A stretch of DNA of 6,021 bases, taken from positions 1 through 6,021 of the forward strand of contig JBAXTB010000354.1 of NCBI GenBank assembly GCA_037130425.1. The letters run 5' to 3'. The stretch is from M3007 sp037130425 (GTDB lineage Bacteria > Bacteroidota > Bacteroidia > Chitinophagales > Saprospiraceae). Below are positions 1 through 5,344 of the stretch, in pieces. Positions within the stretch are counted from its first letter, which is position 1; each line of letters begins with the position of its first letter. The position numbers and the translations under genes are program-made. Under the pieces are notes generated by a model, which was not told the DNA's origin, made no database searches, and saw only the letters and a program-made list of their open reading frames with translations.

Positions 1-614
1 CGCACTTTTAAATAGCGGCATTTGACTGGTTTGGGAGCAGTTTCGCTAATCAGGGAAGCACGCGCGTCTTGCATGGAGGCATTAACCGGATATTGCGCGT
101 CGATACAGGGTTGCCATTTTTTGCCATCATCGGAGGTCCAAACGTGCAGGCCGCGGGGTAGGAAAATCCAAGAGCCGTTGTTTTCCACACAATGGGCGCT
201 TAAACGGGTGAAGTCGATGGTTGTGCCTAAATCAAGGACGGCATCCACGTGTTCGCCTTCGTATCCGATAAAGGCTTTGTCGAGGTAATTATCTGAAATT
301 TTGCCGTCAATCAGAGAAGCAGCGCCGTTTCCGGGGTATTTCGGGCTGGGTGGCGCAGCGAGTACGGCGTTTTGAATGCGGTATTTTCGTTTTACGAAAG
401 AGGCTTCCACAATGGAACTATTGGCCCAACCCGGTTTTACCGACAAGGCGCGCACTTTGGTACTTTCCTTCAAAACAATCGGATTGCCTTCATATTTAGG
501 CGATTGCGTGGTTGGCGAGGCCTCGTTGAAGGCATAATGCACATCGACCATTTTGGGGAAATCAAACGAAACCTGGACCGTGTCTTCAAAGATGTTGCGA
601 GCAAATAAAACCTT
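1..614 (-). repeat. Copy 2 of the chitobiase-C/discoidin module (C-terminal part of cytochrome protein, cut by edge)
   Basis: Residues from about 450 align in order with the secreted neighbour: SPKYPGNGAASLIDG (539-553) with SPKYPGHGAATLTDL, GSWIFLPRG (596-604) with GSWIFPPKG, and CRYLKV (648-653) with LRWIKV. The first domain is more degenerate here: the DGTEPT turn is replaced by NEASPTTQSP. The copy stops at the window edge before the expected LPAWHPGAG-like ending. Confidence 0.75.
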
Positions 615-1961
615 GGGCGCGCGCAAGGGCAAGGGCACGGTAGAAGTATCGTTCATGTCGCCGGTATCGACCTTTAAGCCCGGCAATTGCGTCGTTAATT
701 GGCTTAAAGATTGTGCTTGAATCCCGGTTTGCCAAACATACAGACTGCGCAGGTTTTTCAAACCTTTCAAATCCGGCAGGCAGGCATCCGTCACTTTTGT
801 GTTTACAAGATTCAGATAATCAAGGTATTGCATTTTTGCAACTGACTTGATTGCGGCGTCGGTAATCGAGGTGTGCGCCAGGTTGAGGCGCGACAGGTTC
901 GGCAAAGCATCAAGGATATTGCACAAACGGTCGTCGGCATTGGTATTCGCCAGATCGAGTTGGGTTATTTGGGGGGCAATGTCTTTTAATCCGGACAGTA
1001 AATCAGCACTCAGTTTGTGGTTGCCGGTCAGGGAAACGGACAGCAAGGAGCCTTCACGACCAAGCGGCATGATGGCGATCCCGCGCGCGCGCAAACGCTC
1101 GATGGTTGACTCGTTGGCTTTTGGAATGTTAAGGGCAAAAACCGGGTTTTCCGTATGCGCAGGCGCTTGAAACAATTTTTCAATCTCAAGCGTCATCGTC
1201 ATTTGTCCGAATTTCTTTTGTGGATCCGCGCCTTGTTCGATCCACCAGCGCAGGAGGGTAATTTCGCGATCCGTCAACTGCGGTTTGCCGGCGGGCGGCA
1301 TGTGATCGTCGTGGTGCAGCGGTAAAAGCGGCCGTTGCAACATCGGTGATTCATCGGGTTTGCCTGCAACCAGCACTGGGCCGTCTTCACCGCCAAGCAA
1401 AATATGGTCGGGACTGTCCATTAATAAGCCGCCTTTTTTCTTGTTTGGGTTATGACAGGAAATACATTTTTGCTCAATGATTGGCTGTATAAATGCCTGA
1501 TAAACAACAACTTGACTGTCCGGTTTTTCGTAGGCTTTTTTTGAATCTTCTTTAATCACTTGTTTGGCCAGCGCAAATAAATACCCTTCACCATGCGTAA
1601 GCGCACCGCCGTAATGGCCGGTAAAAACAAGCGTAGCGGACAATATCGTGAGTGCAATAAAATACCAATCGCTGCCCCGCATGAGCCAACAAGCAATGCT
1701 AAACGCCGCCGTAGCGATCCCGAGCCACTGGTGTTTTTGCAATAAATCGGCATCATAACCGCCTTGTTGCGACAACAGCCAACCGGTTCCCGCCGCCAAA
1801 ACAGCCGCCGGAATGCCGAACGCGAGCGCATATTTGGCCGCTTCTTTCAACTCCGGTTTTTGTTGCACACGCGCCAACAGCTCCAATAAAAACGCAAAAC
1901 CCAACAAACCGATGGGCAAATGCAACAACAACAAATGGAGTTTTCCTATAAAATCGAACAT
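1..1961 (-). CDS. Membrane-anchored c-type cytochrome with leucine-rich repeats and chitobiase-C/discoidin module (partial, C-terminus off left edge)
   Basis: The reading frame stays open from the ATG at 1961 to the window edge (653 full codons). Domains in order: DUF2231-like membrane domain with four helices (about residues 7-29, 41-64, 77-95, 98-115), including HLPIG at 14-18 and GHYGGALTHG at 115-124; Planctomycete-type cytochrome c domain (about 152-250) with heme motif CISCH at 166-170 and likely distal ligand Met221 in DDHMPP; four 24-residue leucine-rich repeats (about 332-428); a degenerate chitobiase-C-terminal-like domain (about 450-525); and a discoidin-like domain (from about 531). 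The loops after helices 1 and 3 carry the positive charge, so N- and C-termini should face the periplasm, as heme attachment requires. The start lies 2 bases after the upstream stop. Comparison with the neighbouring paralogous module suggests about 30 residues are missing. Such mosaics are often labelled 'ribonuclease inhibitor' because of the repeats. Electron partner and ligand are unknown. Confidence 0.88.
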   Translation of the reverse strand, partial: MFDFIGKLHLLLLHLPIGLLGFAFLLELLARVQQKPELKEAAKYALAFGIPAAVLAAGTGWLLSQQGGYDADLLQKHQWLGIATAAFSIACWLMRGSDWYFIALTILSATLVFTGHYGGALTHGEGYLFALAKQVIKEDSKKAYEKPDSQVVVYQAFIQPIIEQKCISCHNPNKKKGGLLMDSPDHILLGGEDGPVLVAGKPDESPMLQRPLLPLHHDDHMPPAGKPQLTDREITLLRWWIEQGADPQKKFGQMTMTLEIEKLFQAPAHTENPVFALNIPKANESTIERLRARGIAIMPLGREGSLLSVSLTGNHKLSADLLSGLKDIAPQITQLDLANTNADDRLCNILDALPNLSRLNLAHTSITDAAIKSVAKMQYLDYLNLVNTKVTDACLPDLKGLKNLRSLYVWQTGIQAQSLSQLTTQLPGLKVDTGDMNDTSTVPLPLRAPKVLFARNIFEDTVQVSFDFPKMVDVHYAFNEASPTTQSPKYEGNPIVLKESTKVRALSVKPGWANSSIVEASFVKRKYRIQNAVLAAPPSPKYPGNGAASLIDGKISDNYLDKAFIGYEGEHVDAVLDLGTTIDFTRLSAHCVENNGSWIFLPRGLHVWTSDDGKKWQPCIDAQYPVNASMQDARASLISETAPKPVKCRYLKV
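322..349 (-). repeat. Short near-identical DNA repeat, copy in cytochrome gene
   Basis: This stretch matches 2373-2400 at 26 of 28 bases, including an uninterrupted 19-base identity (331-349 with 2382-2400). It encodes the SPKYPGNGA motif of the discoidin-like domain. The DNA identity is higher than in the rest of the module. Confidence 0.8.
678..968 (-). repeat. Leucine-rich repeat block inside the cytochrome protein
   Basis: Residues 332-428 divide into four units of 24-25 residues beginning ITQLDLANT, LSRLNLAHT, LDYLNLVNT and LRSLYVWQT, each followed by an amphipathic stretch such as ITDAAIKSVAKMQY. The LxxLxLxxT-xITD spacing is typical of the ribonuclease-inhibitor/cysteine-containing repeat class. 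Weaker repeat-like sequence (SLLSVSLTGNHKLSADLLSGL, from about 305) precedes it. It is a protein-level repeat, since the DNA copies have diverged. It probably forms a short curved binding surface between the heme domain and the C-terminal module. Confidence 0.8.
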
Positions 1962-1963
1962 GC

Positions 1964-2785
1964 TTAATCAATAAAGATTTCATCAATGAACAACCAGGCG
2001 GCCTTTCCCGCGCCGGGGTGCCAGGCGGGTAATTGCCCGTAGTTTTGAACGGTCACTTTTATCCAACGCAGTTTTTTAGGTGTAATGGGGAGTTCAATAA
2101 AAAGCGGGCCGTCGGCGGGTTTTTCCGTGGCGTTTTGGGGCGACCATTTGGAAAGGGGGGAGAAATCGACGCCGTTTTGGCTGCCTTCTAATACGACTCC
2201 TTTGGGTGGAAAAATCCAGGAACCGGTTGAGGATAAACAACTGATGGTCAACTTTTTAGACTTAGTTTTGCGCGGCAATTCGAGCAGTATTTGCGCATCC
2301 GTTCCTTCAAAGCCAAGCCAGGAAAGATCTTGTAAACCTGGGCTTCCTTTTTGCAAATCCGTTAAGGTGGCGGCGCCGTGGCCGGGGTATTTCGGGCTGG
2401 ACGGTTGCAACAATTTTACGTTTTTGGCCTGTTTTTGTTTTTCAATCCGAATCAAAGGAAAAGAAACAACATTACTTGCGCGAAAATCAGGATGCACCGC
2501 GATGACCTTGAGTACGGCGCTTTTTTGAACCTGAATCGGCTTGACGTATAGTGCCGATTTATCTGTCGGTTCCGTGCCGTCGAGGGTGTAAAAAATGCTT
2601 GCGCCGGGCATTTCAAACTTGAGTTCAGCCCTTGCGGCATCCGTAAAAAACGGGCTGTAATGCTGCCATTGCGGCTCGGATAATTGAAATTCCTGTGCGC
2701 GGGCGCTTGCGCATGAGAGCAAACACAGACAAAAAACTAAACCGACATTTTGATACAATCGCTTCGTTCTCAATATTTTAAGCAT
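1964..2785 (-). CDS. Secreted protein with chitobiase-C-terminal-like and discoidin (F5/8 C-like) domains
   Basis: I place the start at the ATG at 2785 (273 aa) instead of the longer in-frame ATG at 2833. The shorter form begins 2 bases after the stop of the propeller gene and gives a clean signal peptide: positive MLKILRTKR, a hydrophobic core, and ASARA before QEF (cut after about residue 30). Residues 45-115 resemble the chitobiase/beta-hexosaminidase C-terminal domain, with the hallmark YTLDGTEPT at 66-74. Residues 123-273 form a discoidin-like beta-sandwich with SPKYPGHGA, GSWIFPPKG and LPAWHPGAG, ending in WLFIDEI. This pair normally follows the catalytic domain in GH20 hexosaminidases, but no catalytic domain is present here, so I infer a binding or scaffold role. 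The next gene carries a related copy of the module. An LLSC sequence at 22-25 is a poor lipobox, so a lipoprotein is less likely. The stop overlaps no gene; the next start follows after 2 bases. Confidence 0.85.
   Translation of the reverse strand: MLKILRTKRLYQNVGLVFCLCLLSCASARAQEFQLSEPQWQHYSPFFTDAARAELKFEMPGASIFYTLDGTEPTDKSALYVKPIQVQKSAVLKVIAVHPDFRASNVVSFPLIRIEKQKQAKNVKLLQPSSPKYPGHGAATLTDLQKGSPGLQDLSWLGFEGTDAQILLELPRKTKSKKLTISCLSSTGSWIFPPKGVVLEGSQNGVDFSPLSKWSPQNATEKPADGPLFIELPITPKKLRWIKVTVQNYGQLPAWHPGAGKAAWLFIDEIFID
1967..2659 (-). repeat. Copy 1 of the chitobiase-C/discoidin module (secreted protein)
   Basis: Nearly the whole mature secreted protein (residues 43-273) is this module. It retains the canonical YTLDGTEPT turn and the terminal LPAWHPGAG...WLFIDEI segment seen at the C-terminus of GH20 hexosaminidases of Bacteroidota. 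It shares landmark motifs with the C-terminal part of the adjacent cytochrome protein, consistent with duplication or with both being drawn from the same family. Confidence 0.75.
2373..2400 (-). repeat. Short near-identical DNA repeat, copy in secreted-protein gene
   Basis: Partner of the 322-349 stretch, in the same orientation and about 2.05 kb away. It encodes SPKYPGHGA. The pair could serve as a short homology for recombination between the two genes, though selection on the protein motif explains it at least as well. Confidence 0.8.
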
Positions 2786-2787
2786 CT

Positions 2788-3840
2788 TTAAATGCGTTCC
2801 AAACGCGCGGGATACACCTGATTGGCATTCCACTGTGAAACATACAGGTTGCCGTCATTGTCCGCCAATACATCATGTGGGTGTTTGAACACCTTTACCG
2901 TTTGGTACATCGGATCAGGCTGGGTGCTACCCGCTGCATAATGCGGCAAACTGCCTCCCGGACAAGAAACGACTTTGTTATCTTTGTCTAAAATCAGGAT
3001 ATAACCGGTTTGGCTGTCCCAAGGCTCGTGGGAAATGAGCACGGCAAAAAAGACATGATCGCCTTTTACCACCGGGCGACAAATATAAGCGCCGGGCAAC
3101 TGAATGGCATCCAGAAAGCGACCGTCCATGGTGTAGCGATTCAAGGCATTTGCAGCCCGCGAAGTTACCAGCAATACCGGTTCGGCCGAATTTCGATGGT
3201 CGATGGCGATGCCGTGGGCGTTATTTAAAGAACCCGGTTCTGTGCCTTTGCCGCCAAAAATGTTTTTTAAATGGCCATTCGCATCATATTGAATCACATA
3301 ATCAAGGCCGTATCCATCCGCAATAAACACATCGCCGTTGGGCGCAATGGCGGTTTCAGTGGGTTTAAATTCAGCAGCATCTTTGTATTTACCAGAATCG
3401 GCCGGAAATGAAAACACCCGAATTACTCGTCCGGTCAGGGTAGTTTTTATCACTTCATGTCGATCATAATCGGTGATGTACAAAAATTCTTCGCCGTTTT
3501 CATCTGCTAAAGTCAGGCCGTGTGCGCCGGGGTATTCTGTTCCCCAGGCATTCAAAATCAGACCGTCTTTGTTGAAAACTAAGATGTTATTGTGGGTGTC
3601 GTTGGTGGTCATGTAAATCCGGCCCACGCGGTCCATTACCAATTCGTGGCAATCTTTTACCGGGTATTTTGCCGGGTCTTGTTTGCCCCAATCGAGGTTT
3701 ATTTTGTAGCGGAAATCGCCATGACCAATGATCGGCTCTGTCATGTTGCGTTGTTTTTGCGGCCTGGAATGTTCAGGCAATTTAAGTTGTGCGCCAAGCA
3801 GCAAAGCGGCGCCAAGGTTAAAAAAATCGCGTCTGTTCAT
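2788..3840 (-). CDS. Tat-exported six-bladed NHL/PAL-like beta-propeller protein
   Basis: The 350-residue product opens with MNRRDFFNLG followed by a hydrophobic stretch, a twin-arginine (Tat) signal. Residues from about 40 to the end make repeated propeller blades: HELVMDRVGRIYM (65-77), AHGLTLAD (106-113), TAIAPNGDVFIADG (163-176), FGGKGTEPGSLNNAHGIAID (195-214) and HPHDVLADNDGNLYVSQW (320-337). This pattern fits the NHL family and especially the lyase domain of peptidylglycine alpha-amidating enzymes (PAL). His107, His209 and His322 occupy equivalent blade positions with spacing like the zinc-binding histidines of PAL, so a metal site is plausible, though lyase activity is not shown. The ATG lies 4 bases after the DUF1501 stop, with no Shine-Dalgarno sequence. 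Export through Tat suggests folding, perhaps metal loading, in the cytoplasm. Many bacterial relatives have no known reaction. Confidence 0.88.
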   Translation of the reverse strand: MNRRDFFNLGAALLLGAQLKLPEHSRPQKQRNMTEPIIGHGDFRYKINLDWGKQDPAKYPVKDCHELVMDRVGRIYMTTNDTHNNILVFNKDGLILNAWGTEYPGAHGLTLADENGEEFLYITDYDRHEVIKTTLTGRVIRVFSFPADSGKYKDAAEFKPTETAIAPNGDVFIADGYGLDYVIQYDANGHLKNIFGGKGTEPGSLNNAHGIAIDHRNSAEPVLLVTSRAANALNRYTMDGRFLDAIQLPGAYICRPVVKGDHVFFAVLISHEPWDSQTGYILILDKDNKVVSCPGGSLPHYAAGSTQPDPMYQTVKVFKHPHDVLADNDGNLYVSQWNANQVYPARLERI

Positions 3841-3844
3841 GGGA

Positions 3845-5293
3845 TCAGGCTATAATATCGTGAACGACCTTGCCTTCTACATCTGTAAGTCGGAAACGGC
3901 GACCTTGGCTAAGAAAAGTAAATTTTTCATGGTCAATACCAAACAAATGCATCAAAGTGGCTTGAAAATCATGCACATGCACGGGATTTTCGATCACATT
4001 GTAGCCAAATTCATCGGTTTTGCCGTACACAAGTCCCGGTTTTACGCCGCCGCCGGCCATCCAGATCGTAAAGCAACGCGGGTGGTGGTCGCGGCCGAAA
4101 CCCGCCGTAAGCCCTTGTGAATAGTTGGTTCGGCCGAATTCACCGCCCCAAACCACAAGCGTTTCGTCGAGCAAACCGCGCTGTTTCAAATCGGTAATTA
4201 AAGCGGCAGAAGCCTGGTCCACGTCTTTTGCCAGGCGGCTTGTCATCCCAAACACATCTGTGTGTGCATCCCAGCCCATGTGGTATAACTGCACAAAACG
4301 CACCCCGCGTTCCGACATGCGGCGCGCCAGTAAGCAATTGGCCGCGAACGTGCCAGGTTGCATCGCGTCTGCGCCATACAAGCGGAAGGTGCTTTCCGGT
4401 TCGTCCGACAAATCAGTCAGTTCCGGCACCGAAGTTTGCATTCGATAGGCCATTTCATACTGCGAAATCCGGGTCGAAATTTCCGGGTCGCCGAATTCCG
4501 CCAATTGTAACTGATTGATTTGGCTTATTTTATCAAGCATATCGCGCCGCGACAGGCTGTCTAATCCATCGGGATCATTCAAATAAAGGACAGGATCTTT
4601 TCCGCTGCGGAACTGCACGCCCTGGTGGATGCTCGGCAAAAAAGCGCTGCCCCAAACCCGCGAAGCAAGCGGCTGGATATTGCCTTTGCCGCGTGAAAGC
4701 AGCACCACAAATGCAGGCAAATTGGCGTTTTCGCTGCCCAAACCGTAACTCAGCCAGGAGCCAATGCTTGGGCGACCGGGTTGTTGATTGCCGGTTTGAA
4801 AAAACGTAACCGCAGGGTCATGGTTGATCGCCTCGGTGTGCATGGATTGGATGATGCACAAATCGTCGACTACCTTGGAGGTGTACGGCAGCAAATCCGA
4901 CATCCAGGCGCCGCTTTGGCCATGCTGTTTGAACTGCGCCGTGGTGCCGGCCAAGGGGAAACGCTTTTGATTGGCGGTCATGCCCGTCAGGCGTTGCCCT
5001 TGTCGAATATTTTCCGGCAAATCCTGGCCATTCATTTTCTGCAATAAGGGTTTCCAGTCGAACAACTCCAATTGCGAAGGCGCGCCGCTTTGAAACAGGT
5101 AAATGACCCGTTTGGCTTTCGGCGCAAAATGCGGCAAATTGAGGTTGATTTCATTTTGCACCGCAGTAAGTCCTGCATTGCGGTCGCAACCAAGCAGAGA
5201 GCCGAGCGCGAGGCTACCAATGCCCACGGCGGCGTGGTGCAAAAAGGTGCGGCGGTTGAGGTTGAGGCGATGATTGAGTAACTCCTGTTCCAT
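3845..5293 (-). CDS. DUF1501 family protein (alkaline-phosphatase/sulfatase fold), Tat-exported
   Basis: I choose the ATG at 5293 (482 aa). An in-frame ATG at 5353 would add 20 residues with no family character and would overlap the divergent gene's start. The N-terminus has RRTFLHHAAVGIGSLALGSLLGC: a twin-arginine signal (Arg14-Arg15) ending in a possible lipobox with Cys36, so a Tat lipoprotein is possible. Family motifs follow in order: FQSGAPSQLELFDWKP (67-82), GWDAHTD (340-346), GGEFGRT (383-389), GRDHHP (400-405) and HVHDF (439-443). The His/Asp-rich motifs match the metal-site region of the alkaline-phosphatase superfamily. Length is normal for DUF1501. Such proteins are commonly encoded beside DUF1549/DUF1553 cytochrome-type partners; here the cytochrome is three genes downstream and no DUF1553 gene is visible. 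The substrate is unknown; hydrolysis of sulfate or phosphate esters is only suggested by the fold. It is the first gene of the minus-strand unit. Confidence 0.92.
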   Translation of the reverse strand: MEQELLNHRLNLNRRTFLHHAAVGIGSLALGSLLGCDRNAGLTAVQNEINLNLPHFAPKAKRVIYLFQSGAPSQLELFDWKPLLQKMNGQDLPENIRQGQRLTGMTANQKRFPLAGTTAQFKQHGQSGAWMSDLLPYTSKVVDDLCIIQSMHTEAINHDPAVTFFQTGNQQPGRPSIGSWLSYGLGSENANLPAFVVLLSRGKGNIQPLASRVWGSAFLPSIHQGVQFRSGKDPVLYLNDPDGLDSLSRRDMLDKISQINQLQLAEFGDPEISTRISQYEMAYRMQTSVPELTDLSDEPESTFRLYGADAMQPGTFAANCLLARRMSERGVRFVQLYHMGWDAHTDVFGMTSRLAKDVDQASAALITDLKQRGLLDETLVVWGGEFGRTNYSQGLTAGFGRDHHPRCFTIWMAGGGVKPGLVYGKTDEFGYNVIENPVHVHDFQATLMHLFGIDHEKFTFLSQGRRFRLTDVEGKVVHDIIA

Positions 5294-5300
5294 AGTGCGC

Positions 5301-5308
5301 CAAAGATA
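5301..5308 (-). promoter_or_regulatory. Candidate Bacteroidota -7 promoter element for the DUF1501 operon
   Basis: On the minus strand this reads TATCTTTG, an exact TAnnTTTG match, ending 7 bases before the ATG at 5293. If it is used, the leader would be 0-3 bases. It supports the 5293 start over 5353, since the longer form would begin upstream of this promoter. A TTTC at 5326-5323 on the same strand is the closest thing to a -33 element, but the 14-base spacing is shorter than usual. Confidence 0.5.
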
Positions 5309-5331
5309 GTAAACGCGGATTTGAAATGCGC

Positions 5332-5339
5332 TACCTTTG
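5332..5339 (+). promoter_or_regulatory. Candidate Bacteroidota -7 promoter element for the methyltransferase gene
   Basis: TACCTTTG matches the TAnnTTTG consensus exactly and ends 5 bases before the ATG at 5345. A start of transcription 5-7 bases downstream would fall on or beside the ATG, giving a leaderless message. I see no TTTG at the expected distance (about 19-20 bases) upstream; the only nearby one, 5320-5323, is too close. An 8-base motif with four free or weakly constrained positions can occur by chance, so confidence is moderate. Confidence 0.5.
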
Positions 5340-5344
5340 TTAGA

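Larger units (their letters stand above)
5294..5344. promoter_or_regulatory. Divergent intergenic region with paired outward-facing -7 motifs
   Basis: This 51-base gap is the only space between genes longer than 4 bases. The motifs CAAAGATA (5301-5308) and TACCTTTG (5332-5339) form an imperfect inverted repeat (7 of 8 positions) around a 23-base spacer. Polymerases bound at the two sites would overlap, so the two promoters may compete. The same symmetry could also be an operator for a dimeric regulator; the sequence does not separate these options. Confidence 0.5.

Noticed and set aside
1082..1092. Alternating CG run as a possible Z-DNA or regulatory site
   Set aside because: It is short and falls in codons for Arg-Ala-Arg-Gly within the cytochrome gene.
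1556..1986. Two minus-strand reading frames overlapping the start of the cytochrome gene
   Set aside because: They are out of frame with the clearly conserved DUF2231 and heme-domain frame, and their translations show no family motifs.
2189..2199. TAATACGACTC, identical to the first 11 bases of the T7 phage promoter
   Set aside because: The match stops before the initiation half (CACTATAG), and the stretch lies within the secreted-protein gene, where it encodes part of a normal beta-strand. It is a chance match.
2085..2528. 147-codon plus-strand open frame
   Set aside because: It lies antisense to the secreted-protein gene, whose frame has a signal peptide and recognisable domains. The plus-strand product has no recognisable motifs.
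2786..2833. Longer start for the secreted binding protein at 2833
   Set aside because: It would overlap the propeller gene and put 16 polar residues before the signal peptide. The ATG at 2785 matches the 2-base spacing of the next junction.
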